Below, piece after piece: positions 25,258 through 33,556 of a DNA stretch of 64,000 bases. Under the pieces are notes generated by a model. The model did not search any database and had not been told where the DNA came from. It worked only from the letters and a program-made list of their open reading frames with translations. How positions within the stretch are numbered: position 1 is the first letter of the stretch; each line of letters starts with the position of its first letter. The position numbers were made by a program, and so were the translations under genes. This stretch comes from Lysobacter firmicutimachus (GTDB lineage Bacteria; Pseudomonadota; Gammaproteobacteria; Xanthomonadales; Xanthomonadaceae), in NCBI RefSeq assembly GCF_037027445.1, contig NZ_JBANDL010000002.1, positions 2,356,001-2,420,000 on the forward strand. The letters are read 5' to 3'.

Positions 25258-25722
25258 ATGCCTACCATCCGCCGCTCCGCCTTGGTCGAACACTCCGCCG
25301 CGCGCATGTTCGCGCTGGTCAACGATGTGGCCGCCTACCCGCGCCGTTTCGACTGGTGCGAGCAGGCGCAGGTCCTGGAGGCCTCCGAGCAGCACATGGT
25401 CGCGCGGTTGGACCTGGGCCTGGGCGCGCTGCGGACCTGGTTCACCACCCGCAATGTCTTGTCGCCGCCGCACCACATCGAGTTGCAGTTGGTCGACGGC
25501 CCGTTCCGCAAGCTCGGCGGGCGCTGGGAGTTCCATGCCCTGGACGAGTCGGCCTGCAAGGTCACCCTGACCCTGGAGTTCGAGCCGGCGGTCAAGCTGC
25601 TCGGCCCGGCCTTGGCGCTGGGCTTCCAGAGCCTGGCCGACCGCATGGTCGACGATTTCGTGCGGGTCGCCGACCGCGGCGCCGAGCCCGGCGCGCCGGT
25701 GGCCGGAGTCGCGACGACATGA
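25258..25722 (+). CDS. ratA: RatA/Coq10-family START-like protein
   Basis: A 154-residue protein of the polyketide-cyclase/START fold ([80 protein letters not shown]). Members are called RatA, reported to block 70S ribosome assembly in E. coli, or bacterial Coq10, a ubiquinone-binding lipid carrier; sequence alone does not decide. Its stop overlaps the rnfH ATG (ATGA), the usual ratA-rnfH pair, next to smpB. Confidence 0.92.
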   Translation: MPTIRRSALVEHSAARMFALVNDVAAYPRRFDWCEQAQVLEASEQHMVARLDLGLGALRTWFTTRNVLSPPHHIELQLVDGPFRKLGGRWEFHALDESACKVTLTLEFEPAVKLLGPALALGFQSLADRMVDDFVRVADRGAEPGAPVAGVATT

Positions 25723-25997
25723 AGGTCGAGCTGGTCCGCGCCTGGCCGCGCCGCCACGAGGCGGTGGCGCTGGAGCTGGCCGAAGGCGCGACCGTGGCCG
25801 CGGCGTTGGCGGCGGCCGGCTGGCAGGACGATCCCGAAACGGTCGCCTATGCCGTATTCGGGGTGCGGGCCATGGCCGACACCGCGCTGCGCGACGGCGA
25901 CCGGGTCGAGCTGCTGCGGCCCTTGCAGCTCGACCCCAAGGAGGCGCGCCGGCGGCGCGCCGCCGACCGCCCGCTGAAGCCGCCGCCGAAGCAGTAG
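25719..25997 (+). CDS. rnfH: RnfH-family ubiquitin-like protein
   Basis: A 92-residue beta-grasp protein ([69 protein letters not shown]), matching the RnfH family (formerly UPF0125). It is translated through a 4-bp overlap with ratA, the standard pairing. Some authors describe ratA-rnfH as a toxin-antitoxin pair, but the protein resembles ThiS/ubiquitin-like folds. Function unsettled. The basic tail is longer than average. Confidence 0.92.
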   Translation: MKVELVRAWPRRHEAVALELAEGATVAAALAAAGWQDDPETVAYAVFGVRAMADTALRDGDRVELLRPLQLDPKEARRRRAADRPLKPPPKQ

Positions 25998-26230
25998 CGG
26001 CCGGAGCAGGCGCCTGTCGAAAAAGGGGGCGGTCTAAAGCGCGCCTGTCGAAGAGGGCGGCTGTCCAAGAGCGGGCCCGCGAAGGGCGGGGCCTGGAAAG
26101 CCGGGGCCGCCGACGCGCCTGCTGCCGGCGCCGGCGTTCGCGGCGGTTCTTCGATCAGTGTGCGAACGGGCGTGCGGGCGAGGACGGAGCGGGCTGTGCG
26201 CACCGGCGCAGGCCGGACGGCGCAAACGAA

Positions 26231-26254
26231 AACGGCCGCCCCGGGGCGGCCGTT
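26231..26254. terminator. Bidirectional terminator between rnfH and bamE
   Basis: AACGGCCGCCCC and its reverse complement form a perfect 24-bp palindrome. The minus strand beyond it reads TTTTCGTTT, giving the U-tract for bamE; on the plus strand it closes the ratA-rnfH transcript. Upstream (26005-26100) are short imperfect repeats of CCTGTCGAA/GGGCGG. Confidence 0.82.
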
Positions 26255-26275
26255 CGTGCCTCTGCGGCGGCGCTC

Positions 26276-26677
26276 TCAGCTGCCGCGGCGGCGCTTCTTG
26301 TCCTTTTCCTTGGCCAGGTTGCGGCCGAACTGCTTGACCGAGGCCTTGGCGATCTCTTCGTCCTGCTCGGGGAAGTAGTCGCCTTCCCACTTGGTCAGGG
26401 CGTCGTTCTCGAACCACAGGGTCAGGTTCTTGCGCGAGGTATGGCCGAGGCGGTCGACGCGCTGGGTCGAGGTGTAGTCCCAGCGGTTCTGGTGGAACGG
26501 GTCTTCGATCGACGGGGTGCCGAGCAGGGTCTGCACCTGCTGCTTGCTCATCCCGGTCTGGAGTTGGTCGACCGCGGTCTTCTCCAGCAGGTTGCCCTGG
26601 TAGATCGGCTGCTTGTAGATGATGCCGCAGCCGGCGGTGAGCACGGAAAGCGAGAGGACGAGCAGGAGCTTACGCAT
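26276..26677 (-). CDS. bamE: Outer-membrane assembly lipoprotein BamE (OmlA/SmpA)
   Basis: A 133-residue lipoprotein of the BAM complex that folds outer-membrane beta-barrels. The signal peptide MRKLLLVLSLSVLTAGCG ends in a lipobox with the acylated Cys at residue 17. The mature domain shows VDQLQTGMSKQQVQTLLGTPSIEDPFHQNRWDYTS, the SmpA/OmlA core. The C-terminus is very basic (AKEKDKKRRRGS). ATG 26677 was chosen because the lipobox distance is then normal. It is divergent from fur, the arrangement typical of gammaproteobacteria. Confidence 0.96.
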   Translation of the reverse strand: MRKLLLVLSLSVLTAGCGIIYKQPIYQGNLLEKTAVDQLQTGMSKQQVQTLLGTPSIEDPFHQNRWDYTSTQRVDRLGHTSRKNLTLWFENDALTKWEGDYFPEQDEEIAKASVKQFGRNLAKEKDKKRRRGS

Positions 26678-26715
26678 CGGGTCGGGGTCTGCGGCAGTCG
26701 AAGGCAACGGGGCCG

Positions 26716-26743
26716 ATGATACACTGAAGCCCGCACCCACCAA
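26716..26743 (-). promoter_or_regulatory. bamE promoter
   Basis: TTGGTG (26743-26738), a 16-bp spacer and TATCAT (26721-26716) precede bamE by about 40 bp. An overlapping plus-strand TACACT (26720-26725) may be the -10 for fur, so the two promoters would share this region. Confidence 0.6.
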
Positions 26744-26897
26744 GGGCGGTTACGGGCGCGCGGCAACCCCTCGCGTTCATCCGCCATTCCGGCCCAGCCA
26801 GCCCAGTCCGCTCAACGCGCAGGCGCTTGCGGCCAGGCCCGCCGGTCAATACCCGGGCCCGCGCCGCCGGGCCGCAACGATCGCAAGGAACACCGCC

Positions 26898-27299
26898 ATG
26901 GAATCGCAAGACCTGCGCAACGCCGGACTCAAGGTCACTCACCCGCGGATGCGGATCCTGGAGCTGCTGGAGCAGTCCAAGCCGCGCCACATGACCGCCG
27001 AAGACATCTATCGGATGCTGCTGGAGAAGGGCGAGGACATCGGCCTGGCCACGGTCTACCGCGTGCTGACCCAGTTCGAATCCGCCGGCCTGGTGCTGAA
27101 GCACAATTTCGAGGCCGGCCAGTCGGTCTACGAACTGGACCGCGGCCACCACCACGACCACATGGTCGACATCGATACCGGCAAGATCATCGAGTTCGAA
27201 AGCGCCGAGATCGAGGAACTGCAGCGCAAGATCGCGGCCAAGCACGGCTACGAGATCGAGGAGCATTCCTTGGTGTTGTATGTGCGCAAGAAGCGGTGA
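26898..27299 (+). CDS. fur: Ferric uptake regulator Fur
   Basis: A 133-residue metalloregulator. The DNA-binding domain reads LRNAGLKVTHPRMRILELLEQS, HMTAEDIYRMLLEKGEDIGLATVYRVLTQFESAGLV, with recognition helix LATVYRVL. Metal site residues are the HHHDHM stretch (residues 87-92) and Glu/His in the dimerisation domain (EIEELQRKIAAKHGYEIEEHSLVLYV). The CxxC zinc pair of E. coli Fur is absent (DHMVDIDTGKIIEF), as in Pseudomonas Fur. It represses iron-uptake genes when loaded with Fe2+. Confidence 0.98.
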   Translation: MESQDLRNAGLKVTHPRMRILELLEQSKPRHMTAEDIYRMLLEKGEDIGLATVYRVLTQFESAGLVLKHNFEAGQSVYELDRGHHHDHMVDIDTGKIIEFESAEIEELQRKIAAKHGYEIEEHSLVLYVRKKR

Positions 27300-27522
27300 T
27301 TGGGGATTGGGGATTCGGGATTCGGGATTGGTTAGAGCGGCTCTGCGCCGTTTGATCGCGCCCCGTTCTTGGCCGTGACGGTCGATTCCAGAAGCCGGTA
27401 AACGAAAGGCCCGCTTGATGCGGGCCTTTGTATTTTGGGGTGACGGTGGGGCGAAGTGCCGACGGACGCCAGCGACTCCGCTTTTGCCGATTCCGAACCC
27501 CGAATCCCGAATCCCAATCCCG
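27300..27522. repeat. Inverted pair of GGGATTCGGGATT arrays between fur and recN
   Basis: An array in G-rich orientation (27300-27331) directly follows the fur stop, and a C-rich inverse array (27487-27522) ends just before the recN stop. The gene-free space between them holds the terminator at 27405. Same family as 29300-29437 and 33440-33552. Confidence 0.78.
27405..27429. terminator. Terminator of fur, possibly also recN
   Basis: AAAGGCCCGC-TTGAT-GCGGGCCTTT is a 10-bp perfect stem with a 5-nt loop, followed on the plus strand by GTATTTT. The minus-strand flank is less T-rich. Confidence 0.85.
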
Positions 27523-27525
27523 GCC

Positions 27526-29208
27526 TCACCCCACATCCGCCAGCAAGCGCCGCGCGGCCGCGCGGACTTCCTTGCTGAGTTCGATGCCGCCGAGCATACG
27601 GGCGAGTTCTTCTTCGCGCTGCTTGGCGCCGAGGACGACCACGGCGCTTTGGGTGACGCCTTCGCTGGCGGCCTTGCTGACCCGGTAGTGGGCGTGGCCC
27701 TGGGCGGCGACCTGGGCCAGGTGGGTGACGCACAGGACCTGGCGGCCGGCGCCGAGGGTGCGCAGTTTCTGGCCGACGATCTCGGCCACGGCGCCGCCGA
27801 TGCCGGAGTCGACTTCGTCGAAGACCATGGTCGGCACCGCGTCCAGGCCGAACGCGGCGACTTCGATCGCCAGCGAGATGCGCGAGAGTTCGCCGCCGGA
27901 GGCGACCTTGCGCAGCGGCCGGGCCGGTTGGCCGGGGTTGGCCGCGACCATGAATTCGACCCGTTCGCCGCCCTGCGGGTCGGGGCGGTCTTCGTCCAGC
28001 GGTTCGACCGCGACGTCGAAGCGGCCGCCGCCCATGCCGAGCTCGCCGATCAGCTCGGTGGTGCGCGCGCCTAGCGAGCGGGCGGCCTCGCGCCGGGCCT
28101 GGCCGAGCGCGTCGGCGGCGCGGCGCCAGCCGGCGCGGGCGGCGTCGATTTCGCCGTCGAGGCGGTCCAGGCGTTCGCCGGCGCCGCGCAGTTGTTCCAG
28201 TTCGGCGGCGAGGCCGTCGCGGGTCGCGGCCAGCCGCTCCGGCGCGACCCGGTGCTTGCGCGCCAGCTCGTGCAGCCGGCCCATCTTGTGTTCGATCTGT
28301 TCGAACTCCGACGGGTCCAGGTCGAGGTCGTCGCGGACCCGGTCGAGCAGGGACACCGCTTCGTCGATCTGGATCGCGGCCTGGTCGAGCATGGTCTCGA
28401 CCTCGCCCAGGCGCGGTTCGTGCTCGCTCATGCGCTGCAGTTCGCCGCGCACCTGCTGCAGGGTGCGGGTCAGCGACGGGCCTTCCTCGCCGCCGAGGCG
28501 GGCGAAGGCGCTTTCGCAGGCGGCGATCAGGCCGGCGGCGTGGGCGTGGCGGCGGTGATCGGCGAGCAGCTTGGCCAGGGCGTCGGGTTCCAGCGCCTCG
28601 CGCTCGAGTTCGGCGTACTGGTGCTCGAGCCAGCCGATGCGGTCGCTGACGTCGCCCTGGGCCAGCAGGGTCTCGCGCTCGCGCAGCAGCGCGCTCCAGG
28701 CGCGCGCGGCGCGCTCGACCGGTTCGCGCTGGGCTTCGCAGCGGCCGTAGGCGTCGAGCAGGCCGAGCTGGCTGGCCTTGGACATCAGCGCCTGATGCTC
28801 GTGCTGGCCGTGGATCTCCACCAGGTGCGCGGCGAGCTCGCCGAGCTGGCCCAGGGTGACCGGGCGGCCGTTGATCCAGGCCCGCGAGCCGCCGTCGGCG
28901 CGGATCACCCGGCGGATCTGGCACACCGCGACGTCGCCGTCGCCGGTTTCGTCGAGTTCGTTGTCGCGCAGCCACTGCGCGGCTTGCGGCGCGTCGTCGA
29001 GGGTGAAGTCGGCGACCAGTTCGGCGCGGTCGGCGCCGTGGCGGACCACGCCGCTGTCGGCGCGCAGCCCCGACAGCAGGCCGAGCGCGTCGACCAGCAG
29101 CGACTTGCCGGCGCCGGTCTCGCCGGAAATGACGGTGAGCCCCGGACCGAAGCTGAGTTCGGCGGCGCTGACGACGGCGAATTGCTTGAGCGAGAGATGG
29201 GCGAGCAT
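27526..29208 (-). CDS. recN: DNA repair protein RecN
   Basis: A 560-residue SMC-like ATPase for double-strand-break repair. The N-terminal Walker A (GETGAGKSLLVDAL) and the C-terminal ABC signature and Walker B (LRKVASGGELSRISLAIEVAAF, VPTMVFDEVDSGIGG) bracket a coiled-coil middle (LEHQYAELEREALEPDALAKLLADHRR..., DLDPSEFEQIEHKMGRLHELARKH). The end LLADVG is intact. Usually LexA-controlled; the upstream region holds repeats and I could not assign an operator. Divergent from hrcA. Confidence 0.97.
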   Translation of the reverse strand: MLAHLSLKQFAVVSAAELSFGPGLTVISGETGAGKSLLVDALGLLSGLRADSGVVRHGADRAELVADFTLDDAPQAAQWLRDNELDETGDGDVAVCQIRRVIRADGGSRAWINGRPVTLGQLGELAAHLVEIHGQHEHQALMSKASQLGLLDAYGRCEAQREPVERAARAWSALLRERETLLAQGDVSDRIGWLEHQYAELEREALEPDALAKLLADHRRHAHAAGLIAACESAFARLGGEEGPSLTRTLQQVRGELQRMSEHEPRLGEVETMLDQAAIQIDEAVSLLDRVRDDLDLDPSEFEQIEHKMGRLHELARKHRVAPERLAATRDGLAAELEQLRGAGERLDRLDGEIDAARAGWRRAADALGQARREAARSLGARTTELIGELGMGGGRFDVAVEPLDEDRPDPQGGERVEFMVAANPGQPARPLRKVASGGELSRISLAIEVAAFGLDAVPTMVFDEVDSGIGGAVAEIVGQKLRTLGAGRQVLCVTHLAQVAAQGHAHYRVSKAASEGVTQSAVVVLGAKQREEELARMLGGIELSKEVRAAARRLLADVG

Positions 29209-29299
29209 GCGGCGGCGATTGTGCCCTGACGGCCGGCGGCCTGGGAATGGGAGACGGTCAGCGTCGCAGGGTAGGGGAAGGGGGGCTCACTGGGTGAGA

Positions 29300-29437
29300 T
29301 TGGGATTGGGGATTGGGGATTCGGGATTGGCAAAAGCGGTCTCGCCGCGACGGCTGTTGTTCCAGGGAGGGGAGCCGGGATCTCTACAACAGCCTTCGCT
29401 TTTGCCAATCCCGAATCCCGAATCCCCAATCCCCGCC
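29300..29437. repeat. Long imperfect palindrome of GGGATTCGGGATT arrays between recN and hrcA
   Basis: The left arm (29300-29340) ends GATTGGCAAAAGCG and the right arm (29397-29437) begins CGCTTTTGCCAATC, so at least 20 bp (ATTCGGGATTGGCAAAAGCG and complement) can form a stem around a loop of about 55 nt. The arms also contain tandem 7-bp units. Confidence 0.8.
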
Positions 29438-29439
29438 CC

Positions 29440-29468
29440 TTGCACCTACCGGCCGCGACGCCTATATC
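29440..29468 (+). promoter_or_regulatory. hrcA promoter
   Basis: TTGCAC (29440-29445), a 17-bp spacer and TATATC (29463-29468) form a good sigma-70 promoter. Its start would fall at about 29475, the A of the hrcA ATG, and no Shine-Dalgarno is visible, suggesting a leaderless mRNA. Confidence 0.65.
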
Positions 29469-29474
29469 GACACC

Positions 29475-30554
29475 ATGAACCGCCGATCGTCCGAACCCGT
29501 TCTAGACCCGCGTGCGCGGCAGTTGCTGCGCACCCTGATCGGTCGCTACATCCACAGCGGCGAGCCGGTCGGGTCGCAGACCCTGGCCCGGCATGCCGGC
29601 CTGGACGTCAGTCCGGCGACGATCCGCAACATCCTCGCCGACCTGGAGGAGGCCGGGTTGCTGAGCGCGGCGCATGCCTCGGCCGGGCGGGTGCCGACCG
29701 CGCAAGGCTATCGGCTGTTCGTCGATTCTTTATTGCAGGTGCGGCCGTTGCCGGAGGGCGAGGTCGCGCGGCTGCGCAGCGAGCTGCCGGCCGGCTCGGG
29801 CACCCAGGCCCTGCTCGGCAGCGCCTCGGAACTGCTGTCGGCGATGACTCATTTCGTCGGCGTGGTCAGCGTGCCCAAGCGCGAGCAGTTCGCGTTCCGG
29901 CGCATCGATTTCGTGCCGCTGGACGCGCAGAGGGTGCTGGCGATCCTGGTGTTCGCCGACCAGGACGTGCAGAACCGCATCATTCAGACCCGCCGCCCCT
30001 ACGACGGCGGCGAGCTGGAGCGGGTCAGCAACTATCTCAATACCCATTTCGCCGGCCGGCCGGTGGCCGAGATCCGCGCCACCCTGGTGCACGAGCTGCG
30101 CCATGCCCAGACCGAGATGCAGGCCTTGCTGACGCAATCGGTGGAGCTGGCCGAGCAGGTGTTGGCCCCGGACGGCGACGACATGGTCCTGGCCGGGCAG
30201 ACCCGGCTGATGGGCCTGCAGGAGCTGGCCGACCTGGACCGGCTGCGCGAGCTGTTCGAGGCCTTCGCCCGCAAGCGCGAGATCCTGCAATTGCTGGAGC
30301 GCACCGTGCGCGCGCCCGGGGTGCGGATCTTCATCGGCGAGGAAACCGGGCTGGCGCCGCTGGAAGGGGTGTCGCTGGTGACCGCGCCGTACACCGCCGG
30401 CGGCCGGGTGCTGGGGGTGCTGGGGGTGATCGGCCCGACCCGCATGGCCTACGACCGGATCATCCCGGTGGTGCAGGCCGCCGCCGATGCGCTCGGCGAC
30501 GCGTTCCAGCCCGGAGAGGGCGGCGAGCCCCCGCAGCCCCACGATCTCTCATAG
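29475..30554 (+). CDS. hrcA: Heat-inducible transcription repressor HrcA
   Basis: A 359-residue repressor of heat-shock genes that binds CIRCE elements. The winged helix covers residues 10-75 (RQLLRTLIGRYIHSGEPVGSQTLARHAGLDVSPATIRNILADLEEAGLL), followed by SAGRVPTAQGYRLFVDSLL. The C-terminal GAF-like domain includes VGVVSVPKREQFAFRRIDFVPL and LGVLGVIGPTRMAYDRIIPVV. It heads hrcA-grpE-dnaK-dnaJ. I find no CIRCE (TTAGCACTC-N9-GAGTGCTAA) in this window, so its targets are probably groESL elsewhere. Confidence 0.97.
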   Translation: MNRRSSEPVLDPRARQLLRTLIGRYIHSGEPVGSQTLARHAGLDVSPATIRNILADLEEAGLLSAAHASAGRVPTAQGYRLFVDSLLQVRPLPEGEVARLRSELPAGSGTQALLGSASELLSAMTHFVGVVSVPKREQFAFRRIDFVPLDAQRVLAILVFADQDVQNRIIQTRRPYDGGELERVSNYLNTHFAGRPVAEIRATLVHELRHAQTEMQALLTQSVELAEQVLAPDGDDMVLAGQTRLMGLQELADLDRLRELFEAFARKREILQLLERTVRAPGVRIFIGEETGLAPLEGVSLVTAPYTAGGRVLGVLGVIGPTRMAYDRIIPVVQAAADALGDAFQPGEGGEPPQPHDLS

Positions 30555-30778
30555 TCGCGGCGTGAGCCGGGCCCGCCGCGGATAGCCGCGACGCGAGCCG
30601 CGACCGAGACCCCTCGCCGTGCGCCCGAGGCGGCCCGGGGCCGAAGCCAAAACCCCCGGCTTTTCTCAATGGGAATAGCGCGGGCGACGGGGTTGCGGAC
30701 CGGCCGAACGGACCGCGCGGCCGTTCACGAAACCCGCGACTCGACGCCGATGGCGGCCGATCGATGCAGATCCCGGCA

Positions 30779-30804
30779 CTTGAATGCCGCCGCGCCGGCC
30801 CCAT
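30779..30804 (+). promoter_or_regulatory. Sigma-32 heat-shock promoter for grpE-dnaK-dnaJ
   Basis: CTTGAA (30779-30784), 14 bp and CCCCAT (30799-30804) match the RpoH consensus CTTGAAA-N11-16-CCCCATNT almost exactly. The start would be about 30 bp before the grpE ATG. Confidence 0.85.
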
Positions 30805-30841
30805 TGCTGCCCCTGTCGCGGATGGACCGCCAGGAACCAGC

Positions 30842-31357
30842 ATGAACCCACACGATCTGAACCCCGAATCGACCCAGGCCGCCCAGGACGAGGCGCCGGC
30901 CGGCGAGGTGCCCGAACTCGACGCCCTGCGCAACGAGTTGAGCAAGCTGCGCGAGGATTCGCTGCGCGAGCGCGCCGAGCTGGACAACCAGCGCAAGCGC
31001 GTGGCGCGCGACATCGAGATGGCGCGCAAGTTCGCCAACGAGCGCCTGCTGGGCGAGCTGCTGCCGGTGATCGACAGCCTGGAGGCCGGCCTGGCCGCCG
31101 CCGGCGAGGACAGCGGCGCGCTGCGCCAGGGCATGGAGCTGACCCTGCGGCAATTGCTCAAGGTCGCCGCCGACAACGGCCTGGTCGCGGTCGATCCGAC
31201 CGGCCAGCCGTTCAATCCCGAACACCATCAGGCCATGAGCCTGGTGCCGGCGCCGGGCGTGGCGCCGAACCACGTGGTTCAGGTCTACCAGAAGGGCTGG
31301 CTGCTCAACGAGCGCCTGCTGCGTCCGGCCCTGGTGGTGGTCAGCCAGGACGCCTGA
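30842..31357 (+). CDS. grpE: Nucleotide exchange factor GrpE
   Basis: A 171-residue cochaperone that releases ADP from DnaK. A long N-terminal helix forms the dimer stalk ([59 protein letters not shown]) and the C-terminal beta-wing contains [45 protein letters not shown], the canonical DnaK contact region. ATG 30842 gives the standard length. Transcribed from the sigma-32 promoter 38 bp upstream. Confidence 0.97.
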   Translation: MNPHDLNPESTQAAQDEAPAGEVPELDALRNELSKLREDSLRERAELDNQRKRVARDIEMARKFANERLLGELLPVIDSLEAGLAAAGEDSGALRQGMELTLRQLLKVAADNGLVAVDPTGQPFNPEHHQAMSLVPAPGVAPNHVVQVYQKGWLLNERLLRPALVVVSQDA

Positions 31358-31364
31358 GAACGGC

Positions 31365-31397
31365 GTCCGGGTATCGGCGAAGGGCCGGTACCCGGAC
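31365..31397 (+). other. Stem-loop between grpE and dnaK
   Basis: GTCCGGGTA and TACCCGGAC form a 9-bp stem around a 15-nt loop shortly after the grpE stop. There is no T-run, so it is more likely a processing or stability element than a terminator. Confidence 0.55.
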
Positions 31398-31519
31398 CGA
31401 CGGGGCAGGGCACGGGCGCTTGAACTGCCCGGCACCGGGCCCCAGATAGCGAACATCGGCGGCCGGCGCGCACCGCGCCCCGCCCCTTAAATTCCAAGCA
31501 TTCGAGAGGGAGCACAGCA

Positions 31520-33436
31520 ATGGGCAAGATCATCGGCATCGACCTGGGCACGACCAATTCCTGCGTCGCGATCATGGAAGGCGGCAAGGCCAAGGTCATC
31601 GAAAATTCCGAAGGCGACCGCACCACTCCGTCGATCGTCGCCTTCACCAAGGACGGCGAAGTCCTGGTCGGCGCCTCGGCCAAGCGCCAGGCGGTGACCA
31701 ATCCGAAGAACACTTTCTACGCGGTCAAGCGCCTGATCGGCCGCAAGATGACCGACGCCGAAGTGCAGAAGGACCTCGGCCTGGTGCCGTACGCGATCGT
31801 CCCGCACGACAACGGCGACGCCTGGGTCGCGACCCAGGACGGCAAGAAGATGGCGCCGCAGCAGATCTCCGCCGAAGTGCTGGGCAAGATGAAGAAGACC
31901 GCCGAAGCCTACCTGGGCGAGCCGGTCACCGAAGCGGTCATCACCGTGCCGGCCTACTTCAACGACAGCCAGCGCCAGGCGACCAAGGACGCCGGCAAGA
32001 TCGCCGGCCTGGAAGTCAAGCGCATCATCAACGAGCCGACCGCGGCCGCGCTGGCCTACGGCATGGACAAGAAGGGCGGCGACCGCAAGGTGGCCGTGTA
32101 CGACCTCGGTGGCGGCACCTTCGACGTGTCGATCATCGAGATCGCCTCGGTCGACGGCGAGATGCAGGTCGAAGTGCTGTCGACCAACGGCGACACCTTC
32201 CTCGGCGGCGAAGACTTCGACAAGCGCGTCATCGACTACTTGGTCGACGAGTTCCAGAAGGACCAGGGCATCGACCTGCGCAAGGACCCGCTGGCCCTGC
32301 AACGCCTGAAGGACGCGGCCGAGCGCGCCAAGATCGAGCTGTCGTCCTCGCAGCAGACCGAAGTCAACCTGCCGTACGTGACCGCCGACGCCTCGGGCCC
32401 GAAGCACCTCAACATCAAGCTGACCCGCGCCAAGCTGGAGTCGCTGGTCGAGGACCTGGTCAAGAAGACCATCGAGCCCTGCCGCATCGCCCTGAACGAC
32501 GCCGGCCTGCGCGCCAGCGACATCAGCGAGGTGATCCTGGTCGGCGGCCAGACCCGCATGCCCAAGGTCGGCCAGGCGGTGGCCGAGTTCTTCGGCAAGG
32601 AGCCGCGCAAGGACGTCAACCCGGACGAAGCCGTCGCCGTCGGCGCGGCGATCCAGGGCGGCGTCATGGCCGGCGACGTCAAGGACGTGCTGCTGCTCGA
32701 CGTGACCCCGCTGTCGCTGGGCATCGAAACCCTGGGCGGCGTGTTCACCAAGATCATCGAGAAGAACACCACCATCCCGACCAAGGCCTCGCAGACCTTC
32801 TCCACCGCCGAGGACAACCAGTCGGCCGTGACCGTGCACGTGCTGCAGGGCGAGCGCGAGCAGGCCCGCTACAACAAGTCGCTGGCCCGCTTCGACCTGT
32901 CCGGCATCGAGCCGGCGCCGCGCGGCATGCCGCAGGTCGAGGTGTCCTTCGACATCGACGCCAACGGCATCCTGCACGTCAGCGCCAAGGACAAGAAGAC
33001 CAACAAGGAACAGAAGGTCGAGATCAAGGCCGGCTCGGGCCTGTCCGAGGAAGAGATCGCCAAGATGGTCGCCGACGCCGAGGCCAACCGCGAGGAAGAC
33101 CAGAAGTTCCATGAGCTGGTGCAGGCCCGCAACCACGCCGACGCGTTGATCCACAGCGCCCGCAGCGCGATCAAGGAGCACGGCGAGAAGCTGCCGGGCG
33201 AGGCGATCGGCCGCGCCGAGTCGGCCATCGCCGAGCTGGAGACGGCGATGAAGGGCGACGACAAGGCCCAGATCGAGGCCAAGTCGCGCGCCCTGGAAGA
33301 GGCCGCGCAGTCGCTGTTCGCCGCCGCCGGCGCCGGCCATGCCGACGCCCCGGCCGGCGACGCCGGCGCCTCCTCGGCCAAGTCCGACGACGTGGTCGAT
33401 GCGGAGTTCACCGAAGTGAAGGACGACAAGAAGTAA
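31520..33436 (+). CDS. dnaK: Molecular chaperone DnaK (Hsp70)
   Basis: A 638-residue Hsp70. The ATPase domain has [12 protein letters not shown], the [16 protein letters not shown] phosphate-2 motif and [15 protein letters not shown]. The interdomain linker [18 protein letters not shown] precedes the beta-sandwich substrate domain ([30 protein letters not shown]) and a helical lid, with a Gly/Ala tail ending [14 protein letters not shown], the EEVD-like bacterial terminus. AGAGGGAG precedes the ATG. Codon use is strongly G/C-ended, as for a highly expressed gene. Confidence 0.99.
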   Translation: MGKIIGIDLGTTNSCVAIMEGGKAKVIENSEGDRTTPSIVAFTKDGEVLVGASAKRQAVTNPKNTFYAVKRLIGRKMTDAEVQKDLGLVPYAIVPHDNGDAWVATQDGKKMAPQQISAEVLGKMKKTAEAYLGEPVTEAVITVPAYFNDSQRQATKDAGKIAGLEVKRIINEPTAAALAYGMDKKGGDRKVAVYDLGGGTFDVSIIEIASVDGEMQVEVLSTNGDTFLGGEDFDKRVIDYLVDEFQKDQGIDLRKDPLALQRLKDAAERAKIELSSSQQTEVNLPYVTADASGPKHLNIKLTRAKLESLVEDLVKKTIEPCRIALNDAGLRASDISEVILVGGQTRMPKVGQAVAEFFGKEPRKDVNPDEAVAVGAAIQGGVMAGDVKDVLLLDVTPLSLGIETLGGVFTKIIEKNTTIPTKASQTFSTAEDNQSAVTVHVLQGEREQARYNKSLARFDLSGIEPAPRGMPQVEVSFDIDANGILHVSAKDKKTNKEQKVEIKAGSGLSEEEIAKMVADAEANREEDQKFHELVQARNHADALIHSARSAIKEHGEKLPGEAIGRAESAIAELETAMKGDDKAQIEAKSRALEEAAQSLFAAAGAGHADAPAGDAGASSAKSDDVVDAEFTEVKDDKK

Positions 33437-33439
33437 GCC

Positions 33440-33552
33440 GGGATTCGGGATCAGGGATTCGGGATTGGAAGGCCAGGCTTTCCGTCCCGGGTCCCTTTTC
33501 CGGTCATAGGTTCCTGCTCTAGCTAATCCCCAATCCCGAACCCCCGATCCCA
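33440..33552. repeat. Inverted pair of GGGATTCGGGATT arrays between dnaK and dnaJ
   Basis: A G-rich array (33440-33468) and a C-rich inverse array (33524-33552) fill most of the 120-bp dnaK-dnaJ gap, leaving about 55 bp between. On the transcript the two arms could pair into a long hairpin just before the dnaJ start. Confidence 0.75.
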
Positions 33553-33556
33553 GCCC

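Noticed and set aside
25258..25997. ratA-rnfH as an active toxin-antitoxin system
   Set aside because: The genes are widely conserved next to smpB and the fold is shared with Coq10; the toxin label comes from one assay and is not shown by this sequence.
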